DNA of 64,000 nucleotides from Cycas panzhihuaensis (lineage: Eukaryota > Cycadophyta). Every line of letters begins with the position of its first letter. Positions within the stretch are counted from its first letter, which is position 1. The notes beneath the pieces are model-generated. The model had not been told where the DNA came from. It did no database searches and saw nothing but the letters and a program-made list of their open reading frames with translations. The stretch is from the NCBI GenBank assembly GCA_023213395.1, contig CM041465.1, positions 73,477,741-73,541,740 of the forward strand, in the 5' to 3' direction. Position numbers and translations under genes: made by a program. Positions 33,988-44,160 of this stretch are shown piece after piece.

Positions 33988-34840
33988 ATGGCTGCCATAC
34001 ATATGCTTAATGCATGTACCATAAGGCTAACAGGGCAATCAAATTATCAAGAATGGAAAAGAATCACAAAAAATCTCTTGATAATGAATGAGTTTTGGGG
34101 ATATGTTTGGAAGAATCCCCAATCCTACACTTGTGGTTAATAATAATCAACCCGCACGGTGGATGTTGGACTGTCATTTGCATGGGAGGCCAAAGACGAA
34201 ATTGCTTTGGCATTCATTCGTATGGTTGTGGACATAAATGTAGACCAAAATATTTCTTCTGCACTATCTTCTAAAGAAGCATGGGACACCTTGTCCTCTT
34301 TGTATGAAAGGCGAGATGAAGCTCGCATTTTGCTGATAAAAGCAAAATTGTACTCCATCAAATTTGTAAAGCCGATGTCGGCATTCTTGTCCTCTGTTAA
34401 GGAGGTTTGTAATGAATTAACTACTTTAGGTAGTCCAGCTACAAGAGATGAAATCATAGCCTCCATCACAAAAGCATTACCAAAGGACTACAACGGCTTT
34501 ATATCATCAACTACACGAGATGGTTCACTAAGGGGGATGACATTCAATCAACTTGAAAGCTTATTGCTTCAAGAAGAACAAATTTATGCTAAGGATAATG
34601 AAGAACCATCTACAACAAGTGCTTTCACAGAGAGGGCAAAGACAATTCAAAATCCAAAACCGCATTCACAAAGCGGTTTGGAAATATGAACATTGGATCC
34701 TCCAAGTCCAATGTCGTATGCCATTATTGTGGCAACCCGCCACATTGCACTGAAAGTGAGAAAGAAGCAAGCGGATCTTCGCAGACGGCAGCAGCCCATG
34801 TGGTCAAAGACAACAATGACCCACGACATCGGTTTCAACA
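33988..34840 (+). pseudogene. gag: C6 gag pseudogene
   Basis: ATG at 33988, MAAIHMLNACTIRLTGQSNY, as in C2 and C9. It is broken near 34137 and re-enters as FAWEAKDEIALAFIRMVVD with a 176-codon frame to 34689: EAWDTLSSLYERRDEARI, ITKALPKDYNGFISSTTRDG, LLLQEEQIYAK. The zinc knuckle at about 34716-34756 starts CHYCGNPPH but lacks its last Cys. Confidence 0.9.
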
Positions 34841-34979
34841 AAGGTTCCAACAATGATCAAGAAGAAGATCCCCTCGACCAAATCGAGGTGCCTATCGAGG
34901 AGGTCCAAGTGGAGGGGGCGGTCATAGAGGTGGCTACCAACGCCATTCTAATCAGTTTGCCAATGAAGACAAACTACTT

Positions 34980-37900
34980 TGTGCATACCAATCATGCAAC
35001 ATTGACAACACTTGGATTATCGATTCATGAGCTTCTCGACATATGACTGGGAGTGAAGAACTCCTATGCAACATCAAGGAAGGTAAAGGTCAATCAGTGA
35101 CCTTTGGAAATCTTGAATCGCTTGAGATTTCGTGAATAGGCACCATAGCTCCTTTTCATTCTCCTCAAAATCCTTCCTCATCATTTCCCAACAGTGATGC
35201 CTACTTCATTCCTTCTATGGAGAAGAACTTGCTATCGATAGCCATTGAACAAACAACACATGAGCGCACTATTTAAAAATGGGAAATGTATCATTTGTGA
35301 CAAAGATGATCGGATCGTAATGTAGCTCACGAGGATCAAGGTCTTTACAAGTTGGATGCCAATAATATTACTCTTGATTCTGCTTACTTTGGTTCCACAT
35401 CTTTGTCAAAAATTCAATTATGGCATCAACGTCTAGGACATTTAAGCCTAGACAATCTGAAGTAGATGATAAACAAAAGCATGGTGTATGGGCTTCCAAA
35501 GATGTATGGTTCAAAATGTCTTTGCGAAGCTTGCATAATGGGGACACAACATCGACTGCCTTTTCTTAAAGGCAAAGCATGGCATGCATCTTATCCTTTG
35601 CAATTAGTTCACTCAGACTTGTGTGGACCCATGTCCACCCACTCCTTTGGAGGAGCAGTGTACTACATATCTTTTATTGATGACTTCTCTCACAAAGTGT
35701 GGGTCTACTTCCTAAAGCAAAAATCAGAAGCCTTCTCCAAGTTCAAAGAGTTCAAGGCGGAAGTAGAAAATGAATCTGGCTACTCAATTGGCACATTAAG
35801 GTCGATAATGGAGGTGAATTCACTTCAAATGAATTCAACCAATTTTGCAAGGATAATGGAATTCGAGACAACTCACCTCCTCATACTCCTCAAAAATGGA
35901 GTCTCAGAGGAGGATGAATAGAACTTTGGCTAATAAAGCCAAAACAATGATGCATGCAAAAGGGCTTCCAAGAGCTTACTGGGCCGAAGCATTTCATACA
36001 ACCGCCTATGTGGCCAATCGAAGTCCTACAACAGTGATCCACCGATATCACACCTGAGGAGGCATGGTCTGGAAAGAAGCCAACTATCAGCCATTTGAGG
36101 ACATTCGGGTGTACTGCGTATATGCACATAACAGATCAACAAAGAACAAAGTTGGACAAACACGACCTCAAATGCATCTTTGTAGGATATGCAATCCATA
36201 GCAAAGCCTACAAGTTGTATGATCGATTGGGAGAAAAATGCATCTCTCAAGAGATGTAATCTTTGTTGAGGATGATCAAAAGAGTTGGATGTGGCATCAA
36301 TCCAACCCCCATTGACAAAGGGAAAAGATTGTTGAGGACTTCCTTCCCTCAATCTTACACACCATGTTCTTCATCCGCACCTTCGTACCATCTACTTCAT
36401 CTTCATACGCTCCACTTGAACCTTCCACTTCATCTTACGCTACTCCTACACTTAGACCGTAAGATATTGAGGTTCATGCCACATCATTCGTGGTTACCTA
36501 AGTGGTACACTCAAACTGACAGATGGTCATATCATTGAAGGAAGCGTCCATCAAAGTATCGACAAACAAACTTTGCACTTATGGCTGAAGTGCTTTCTAT
36601 TGATGAGCCTACTACCTTGCAGAGGCTTCACAAAGTGATAGTTGGAAAGCCGCCATGGATGAGGAGATTCAATCCATTCACAAGAATGGTACTTGGGACT
36701 TGGTCGAATTGCCTCCACACAAACAGGCAATCAGTTGTAAATGGGTCTACAAGACCAAATTCCATTCTGATGGGACACTCAAGCGACATAAAGCAAGACT
36801 TGTAGCAAAGGGGTTTAAACAAAAGAAGGAATTGATTACGAGGAGACCTTTGCACCTGTAGCAAACATGAACACCATCAGACTTCTCTTGGCCTTAGCTG
36901 CACAATGCAAATGGGCCGTATATCAGATGGATGTGAAGAGCGCCTTCCTCAACGGCGATCTTCAAGAGGAGGTATACTTGGAGCAACCTCCTGGTTACAA
37001 GGAACAAGGCAAGGAGCATTTAGCATGTCGCCTCAAGAAGGCTTTGTATGGCTTGAAGCAAGCTCCTAGGGCATGGTATGCAAAAATCGATGAATACTTT
37101 TTGAGACATGGGTTTCATCGATCCACATCTGATCCAAATTTGTACATCAAACATGAACATCACCATGTCATTTATATTGCCTTGTATGTAGATGACTTAG
37201 TGATCACGGGTGATGACACTAAGCTCATCAATGTCCTCCAAAATGATTTGAAGAGAAGTTTTGAGATGGTGATCTTGGACTTCTCCATTATTTCCTAGGC
37301 TTTGAGGTATGGCGTGAAAGCTATATCTTCATTTCCCAAGCAAAATATTCTTGGGACATCTTGCGAGATTCGGGATGCACGATCGCAAGACGCCTACACC
37401 CATGGAGAACGGCACCAAGCTTTCTCTTAAAGAGGAAGTCGAACCAGCAATTCCACTCTCTATCGACAGTTGATTGGTAGCTTGATATATCTCACCAACA
37501 CTCGCCTAGACATTTCATTTGCGCTGGGATTTGCTCTCGCTTCATGTCTCAACCCAATCGGAAGCATTGGCAAGCAAAGAAACGCATACTCAAGTATATC
37601 AAAGGAACATTGCGGCTTGGACTTGAGTATGTACATAAGGAGAGCTTCACTTTGGAGGGTTCTCACGATTACGATTAGGCGGGATGCCAAGATAGCAGGA
37701 GATCAACCTCGGGATCTTGTTTTCCCTTGGTTCGGTTGATTGTTTCGTGGAGTTGCAAGAAGCAACCCAATGTTACCTTGTCCTCCACGGCAGTACAAAG
37801 GCGCAATCGATGCGACTTGTGAGGCTATCCGGCTGACGGATTCTTGGGAACTTGGACTTGGCGGGGTCACCCCACGGGATACATTCGACAATCAAAGTGT

Positions 37901-38110
37901 GCTCAAGTTAGCTAAGAATCCAGTCTTTCATGCGCAGACAAAACACATCGAGGTTCACCATCACTTCATGAGAACATGTTCAGAATGGTGAGATCAACCT
38001 CGAGTCTGAGACCTCTGAGAGGAGCGGATAGCGGACATCTTTACCAAACCTCTTGGTAGAGAAAAGTTTGTAAAATTCGAGAGATGGTCTTGGTGTCAGG
38101 CTTAACATTG
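34980..38110 (+). pseudogene. pol: C6 pol pseudogene (PR-IN-RT-RH)
   Basis: Protease TWIIDS, stop, ASRHMTGSEE (about 35010-35060). Integrase spans 35400-36260: LWHQRLGHLSLDN, CLCEACIMGTQH, HSDLCGPM, then frame breaks through the DDE region. RT spans 36650-37300: KWVYKTKFHSDGTLKRHK, VYQMDVKSAFLNGDLQEEVY, LYGLKQAPRAWY, YVDD at 37185-37196. RNase H spans 37300-38095: GSLIYLTNTRLDISFA, DNQSVLKLAKNPVFHAQTKH, IADIFTKPLGREKF. Most lesions are one-base insertions or deletions. The RT core of 143 codons is open. Confidence 0.92.
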
Positions 38111-38124
38111 TAAGCGATGAGGGG

Positions 38125-38648
38125 TGTTAAGCCTTATGTTTAAATGTTAAGTTAATGTACTTTTATTTTTCATGTAATATATGCACTTTTACTTTAGGGG
38201 TGACTTATCACTTAAGTGATAAAGTGCACACCCACATTCTTTCTAGTGACACAACGTTGTCACTAAAGGGTCAAATGGACCCTCATGCACTTTTGCTCAC
38301 TTGAGAGCCCAAAAGGACACATGTCCAACATGCAAGGCATGTATCTTGGATGTTTGACACTTGTCAAACATCCAAAGGTCTTAGGTCTCTCATTTCACTC
38401 TATATAATGAGACCTCTCCTCATTGTCTCACACAAGAGTTGGAGTTGCATTGTTATGCTATCAGTTTGCTAATCAAACTGTTTCTTCTTGGGAGGTTGGA
38501 CAAATTCCAACTCCACATATTGGGTATCATTTTCTCTTGCTCCTATTTCTCTTTGTGTTCTTTATGCTTTCATGCTTTCATGCATTTGTAGTATTGTGCT
38601 TGTACTTATGATCTTGGGACTAATGTGGCCTAATGCCCATTTTTAACA
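38125..38648 (+). repeat. C6 3' LTR
   Basis: 524 bp, preceded by the purine-rich GCGATGAGGGG. The palindrome is at 38205-38222 and the 30-bp inverted repeat, perfect in both arms, at 38346-38375. Confidence 0.95.
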
Positions 38649-38653
38649 CTTTT

Positions 38654-40130
38654 GAGTTCTTGTTCTATGCTTGAAGATATGCCCCTTTGTTTCTTGAATG
38701 GTTTTAAGGTACCATTTTGGTAACCTTTTTGTGGTCTGCTATTCTAGTATGATTCTTTGCTCTCCTTTTTTAGGAATACAAGAGTTGTCCTGTCTACACT
38801 CTAGAGAACGATCTTAAGACGTTTCACTATATGAATCAATACTTTTTCTAGTGCTTTCAAAGTCTTCATCTGAGGATGTAGGAACATTTTTAGCCACTTC
38901 TTTTTTATTTCTTGACATTTTCCTTGATTGTTTTTAAAGCTTTCATCAAACACAACATCCTTACTAACATAGATCTTGTTGGTTTTGGGATCTATGCATC
39001 TGTAGGCCTTTTATCTAGTGCTATAGCCTACTATTATACATTCTATGCTTTTATTGTCAAGTTTGGTTGGTCTTTTGTCAGGAATGTGAACATATGCTTT
39101 GCAACCAAAGACTTTTAAGTTACTTACATTGGGCTTTTGTCCAGTCCATGCTTCTTCCCATCTTATTTGATGTAGAGCATGTGTTGGACTCATATTTATT
39201 AGATATACCACAATGTTGAGAGCTTCTTCCTAGTAGATTTTGGTGACTTGTCTGTCTTGAATCAAACATCGAGCCATCTCCATAATTGTCTCAGTCATCC
39301 GTTCTGCAACACCGTTTGACTGAGTGAGTAAGGTGTAGTTACTTGCCTGTGTATTCCATGGATGTTGCAGAAATGAAGAAATTCCCTTGACATGTATTTG
39401 ACACCTCCATCAGATTGAATACATTTAATTTTATTATTGCTTTCTAATTCAACTTCTACTTTAAATTCTTTGAAGCAATAAAAAACTCCAGATTTGCTAA
39501 TTAGAAAATATATCCATGTTTTCCTGGAGAAATCATCATGAAGGTGAGAAAGTACCAAGCACCATTAATTGAGTTTGGTGTAATAAGGCCACAAAGATTT
39601 GAGTGAATCAATTATAGCCTGCTTTGTGCTCGTCATGTGCTTTTAGGGAAGGGATTTCGATGTTGTTTTCCCATCATGCAACTTTTACACACAAAATAAT
39701 TAAATGACATATTTGACAATCCATTTACCATGTTAGAATTTTTTAGCAATTCTAACCTATCATTTGAGATGTACCCATACTTTAAATGCCAAAGTTCATT
39801 ATCATCTTTGCTTGTAGCAAGAAGCGATTTTACATTAGATGCAGGCAAGATAGGTGTAGAGAGCAATTTGTAAAAATTGTTGCTCTATATTCCTTTTACA
39901 ATTACAATTCCATTTTTTTTCATGTCTACTATAAAACAATGCCCATTATCATCAAATATGGTCACCAACTTCTTTTTTCCAAGCTAGGATACAAACAAGA
40001 GGCTCTTTTTCATCCCAAGAACATAGAGTGCATTCCCAATTCGTTGTGTTTTCCCTTCGATTTCAATAGCAATTATTCCAATGTCTTCTATGAATTTGTA
40101 CAAGAAAAAAGTACATGTGTACAAAATTGA
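38654..40130 (-). pseudogene. C5 protease-integrase pseudogene
   Basis: Minus strand: late protease/GAG-pre region (KTQRIGNALYVLGMKKSLLF, LVTIFDDNGHCFIVDMKKNG), then WHLKYGYISNDRLELLKNSN, CKSCMMGKQHRNPFPKST, an integrase core with stops, TGQKPNVSNLKVFGCKAYVH and YRCIDPKTNKIYVSKDVVFD. The frame then passes into C6 and resumes at 31899. No gag or zinc knuckle lies upstream; the leader joins this region directly. Confidence 0.88.
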
Positions 40131-40712
40131 CTAAAAGCAGTCTCAAATTAAAGCTTTCGATGAGAATTTCGGGAATCTATAATTCTTTTCTTCAGATTCT
40201 GTCTGGTTTTCTCAGAAACTGCCCCCAAAGAGTATGACCAAACTAGGGTTTAAAAGTAATAAATACTCATAACTCGATTTTTATCCAACAAAAGAGGTTG
40301 AACAAGTAGTCAATAGATTTGTATTGACAAGATGAAGATTTTAAGTACAAAATTACCTAGAAAATCAGAGAATTTGATGAGGAATCTTCACTGAAGGATT
40401 TTGTTGGGTGCCCACTATAAATTTGGATTTTCTTGCCCTTTTGCTTCGAATTTGAAGTCAAGCATTTTGTATAGATTGATGTGCTCGATGAGACAAAATT
40501 TTCCACCAATTTTCATCTAAATCTAACAACTTTGAAAACATTCTGTACGGTTCCTTACAGGGTTGTACTACAAATTTTTTTGGCCGTACACGTCCTTTTT
40601 GACCTTTAATGTCTTGATCAACATTGATTCTTCAAAATCCTTGGATCAATCTTCAACTCCTGATTGTTTCAAACTTTGCCTTTTAGTCCTTTTCTGGATC
40701 CCTTCAAGCCTA
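40131..40712 (-). other. C5 leader
   Basis: Leader-like sequence between the primer site and the protease region. No gag motif is visible, consistent with a deletion of gag near 40130. Confidence 0.6.
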
Positions 40713-40919
40713 CTCTAATACCATCTCAAACTTCTCAAAAGTATTCCATGATTATTAATGAGGTAAAGCCCTCTATAAATAGTATATAATATATAAGAAT
40801 CTTGGAAAATATTTGATGTATGAGTGCCACTTATCACAAGAGTACAAAAAGGGGTTTATGATACATAACCCTTATAATAGTGATATAAGACCTAGATAAA
40901 ACATTATTCTTAATAAAGG
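40713..40919 (-). repeat. C5 primer site and 5' LTR
   Basis: The primer site TGGTATTAGAG is on the minus strand (40713-40723). The LTR, about 196 bp (40724-40919), resembles C4's: TAATGTTTTATCTAG, then a TATTTATAGAGGG box. Its first bases are decayed. Confidence 0.8.
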
Positions 40920-42800
40920 CTACCATCACCTCAATGCTAGTTCTAACCTTACCCAACTTTTCCTGTCCACTCGACTCCATTGTAATGCATGTGGATTAGG
41001 AATAAGCATTATCCTTTTGCAAAATAATTGGTTTATAGCATTCAAAAGTCAAAAATTGAATCTTCAAGAGCAAACATATTTCACTTATAACAAAGAAATG
41101 CTAGCCATACTCCAAGCATTGGCAAAGTGGTGTCAATATCTTATTAGGAGCAAATTTACTATCCATACCAACCATCATAGTCTTAAATATTTATTGCACC
41201 AACCAACATTTCTAAAACTACAACAAAAAGTGGGTCACTAGGATTCAGGATTTTGATTTTGATGTTATGCATAAAAAAGGCAAAAGCAACATTGCGGCTG
41301 ATAGCCTTTCGCGTAAATTTGAATAGGAATCGTGCGAAGCAATCATAACCCTTTCACCCACTTAGCTTAATCAACTTCACTTTGAGTACTATTAAGATCC
41401 TATCACCAAAATCAACCTACAAAAATGTTGTTAAGGGAAACCACCACTTAATTGGACACTTCAAGCGTAGACACACCTTTACAAAAATCAAGTGTACTTG
41501 CCCTAATCCTGTACTCTTGAAGATTTTGTCCTACAAGAAGGTCATTTGTTCCCAACAATGGACCACTCAAGATTCAAAAAGACCTTCGCTCATATTCAAA
41601 AATTGTTCTACTAGCCAAAGCAAAAGAAAGATGTTCAAAACTTCGTCATTTCTTGTGACAAATGCTAGCACCAGAAGGTTGAGACAATAAAACTTCCAGG
41701 CCTTTTGCAGCCCCTACCCATCTTGATAAGCAAATGGACCGACATCAGCATGGATTTCATTACCAATCTCCTCCCTCTGCTAACAAAGATGTTATTTTAG
41801 TTGTGGTAGATCATTTAACCAAATATGCACATTTTATACCATTAGCAGGGACAACATCTACGATGGTGATTATGGATCTCTTTACGAAACATACTTATTG
41901 ATTACATGGCTTTCCTAAGACTATTGTTACTGATCGCAATATGAAAATTTCTAGTCATTTTTGGTCTAAACTTTTTCAATTAGCAAGGACACAACTACTA
42001 AGCACTGCATGCCATTCTCAAATGGATGGTTCGACAGAGGTTATTAACAAATGCCTCAAAACTTATCTTTATTGTTTCATCAACGATAAATAGGCTCATT
42101 GAGTATAATGGGTGCACCTCGTAGAGTATTGGTGCAATACTTCATGCCACCCTACCACTCAGATGTCTCCATTCTTAGCACTTAATGAGTACCCACCCCC
42201 AGATATTCACACATTTTTTCAATCTTCTCTAAAAGTTTAGGCAATTGAGCAAGTTCAACAACAAACAAATCTACTACTTTAAAGCCTTAAAGAAAGGTTT
42301 CATCAAGCCTAGAACATAATGAAGCAACAAGTTGATGCTCATCATTTGGAACAACAATTCAATCCAGGTGATTTGGTTTTCATTCGTCTCCAACCCTACA
42401 AATAGTTATCACAGAAAATTTTTGATAAATAAAAATTATTACCCAGATTTTATGGTCCCTTCCAGTTTCTCAAGCATATTGATCTGGTGGCATACACCCT
42501 TGATATGCTTGGTGCATGATCCATAATGTCTTTCATGTGTCCAACCTTGAGGCTAAAGTCAACAATCGTGTTCTCAAACAGAGATTCTTGAATTTGATGA
42601 AGAAGGTAAACTATCCTTTGTCCCAAAGGCAATCCTAGTCACTTGAACCAAATAGCTATGCTAATGTACAATTATAGAATACTTGATTAGATGAAAAATC
42701 TACCCAAGGAGGATTCTACATGGGAATCATAAACCTTTTGGTAGCAATCCCCTGCTCTCCCTATGCTTTGAGGGAAAAGCATTTCAAAAGGGGGAGGACC
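40920..42800 (+). pseudogene. pol: G2 pol pseudogene (RT end, RH, IN, chromodomain)
   Basis: TSMLVLTLPNFS then CNACGLGISIILLQNN (RT-RNase H junction; family consensus CDASGxGIGAVLxQ). RNase H: FIAFKSQKLNLQEQTYFTYN, KWCQYLIRSKFTIHTNHHSL, GKSNIAADSLSRKFE. The integrase zinc region is decayed. The core shows DISMDFI, VTDRNMKISSHFW and GSTEVINKCLKTYL, giving the D, D and E positions. The GPY/F module reads RFYGPFQFLK. A chromodomain piece, MKNLPKEDSTWES (42691-42729), places it in the chromoviruses. At least ten stops. The final CFEGKAFQKG overlaps the polypurine tract. Confidence 0.9.
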
Positions 42801-43528
42801 TGTTATGATTCTCACAACTTATAATGCAATTAGCTAAGTTTGGGGTAGTTGTGTAGCTTAAGTTTGAAAAGTGGTGGAAATAGTGAATAGGCAAGAATAT
42901 TGAATTGCCACAAATGACTTCATGTATAAATAATGTAATATTATATATTTGGAGGTATGAATGAATGATGTAAAGAGATAGTTTCAAAGAGCACTCACCC
43001 TCGAATTTTCCACAAGTCCATCTCCTATTTGCTTTCATTTTAAAGATCTACATTGTTGTTGGGTAATAGATCACTAATTTATTGCAACCCCAGATGAAAG
43101 GGGCTAACTTGATTTTTTCAATCACTCACTGAATTTTCAATACATGCATACAGTTTTTTAGCCATAGCTTTTGCATATGAAGTTAGAATTAAAAATTCTA
43201 AGATTCATTGAAAAGTAGATTCTCGTGGGTTCAAAATGACTGGTCACACAAACTCTTTTCATTATGATTCTATGTAGATTTTGTTAAAGATATTAATGAA
43301 TCATTCTATTTGTATCCCTTGTACTTTCTATTCTTGTATCACTAGACATTCTTTTTGTACTATAGCCATAATTATGGCATGTTTTGCATGGATGCCGCTT
43401 GTCTTTCATGTTGTTTATGCTCCTTTGTATTTAGATACCATGTTTCTCACCATATTCAATTCAATTGAGGTGTCTATTTCACAACTGGTATCACATTCTT
43501 AATGGTTGTGAGGCTCTGAAAACATTCA
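42801..43528 (+). repeat. G2 LTR
   Basis: 728 bp, TGTTATGATT to AACATTCA, between a polypurine tract and a primer site. Confidence 0.8.
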
Positions 43529-43541
43529 TGGTATCAAAGCT

Positions 43542-43705
43542 TTAGGTTTGAGAGAATCTTGAACGAACGAAGATTAGTGGAGGCTTCAAGAAGATTCAAG
43601 TGAAAAAGTTCTTATACTTGTCGCTTGAGAAGGGCTTGTGAAGTGATCCTAAAGGGAATCTACTTCCACAAACACAAAAGAAAACTAAAATGAAAGTTGA
43701 GATGT
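43542..43705. other. Sequence between G2 primer site and C7
   Basis: No gene. It may be the leader of a second G2 copy or, read on the minus strand, part of G3's LTR downstream of its TATA box. C7 separates it from 51003. Confidence 0.4.
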
Positions 43706-44147
43706 GTTAGAAAAGCTAATGTTACTTTTTGATCACATATAAATTTAAGTTATGTAAAGGCCAATTTTTATAAAGTTAATGTTAATTATTATTTATTATG
43801 TAAAAGTCGTTGAAATGAGCAACTGCCCATTTCAACGAACCTCTCATTGTTTAATTAGCCTCTCCTAGATTCTAGGAGTTGGTCCAGGAATCTAGGAGGC
43901 TGTTATAAGCTTGTCTGAAGGCTGGTTTCATCTTTAGTTTGTACGTAAGTATTCTTGGTCAGGTCTATTTTTGAAAGCTATGTAAAAGATTTCAGGCAAT
44001 AAACTCATACTTTCAAGAGGTGGTTTTTCTTCCCCAGAAGGGGTTTTCCATTTGCCAAATATGTGTACATGTGCAATGTCAATTTCTTTCTGTGAATGCT
44101 TAATAATTTGATCTTGCTAATATTGTGCATGATACCTTTCTTCGACA
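43706..44147 (+). repeat. C7 5' LTR with twin hairpins
   Basis: 442 bp. Two perfect inverted repeats occur: CGTTGAAATG with its complement (43808-43817 and 43828-43837), and CTCCTAGATTC with its complement (43862-43872 and 43888-43898). The second is kept in the 3' LTR; the first has decayed there. Confidence 0.9.
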
Positions 44148-44160
44148 TGGTATTAGAGCC

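Larger units (their letters stand above)
31900..38648 (+). mobile_element. C6: youngest P-family copia element
   Basis: LTRs at 31900-32414 and 38125-38648 differ by only a handful of changes, including a 9-bp tandem gain in the 3' copy. The target duplication CTTTT is perfect (31895-31899 and 38649-38653). Primer site from 32418, polypurine tract at 38114-38124. Gag and pol are in copia order but contain many frame breaks. Confidence 0.95.
31465..40919 (-). mobile_element. C5: truncated, gag-less copia split by C6
   Basis: 5' LTR at 40724-40919, primer site at 40713-40723, leader, protease-integrase at 38654-40130, then C6, then RT at 31465-31899. RNase H, the 3' LTR and gag are missing. 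The LTR resembles C4's. On the right, C5 sits inside G2's RT-RNase H region. Confidence 0.82.
40920..43541 (+). mobile_element. G2: 3' part of a Ty3/gypsy chromovirus
   Basis: Plus-strand end of RT, RNase H, integrase and chromodomain, polypurine tract AAAAGGGGGAGGACC, then an LTR at 42801-43528. A primer site TGGTATCAAAGC follows immediately at 43529, so the LTR also looks like the 5' LTR of a second copy. The 5' half of G2 is absent on the left, where C5 inserted. Confidence 0.85.

Noticed and set aside
43529-43705. Firm assignment of this stretch to G2's second copy or to G3's LTR
   Set aside because: Both readings fit (primer site on plus, LTR tail on minus), and the sequence alone does not decide.
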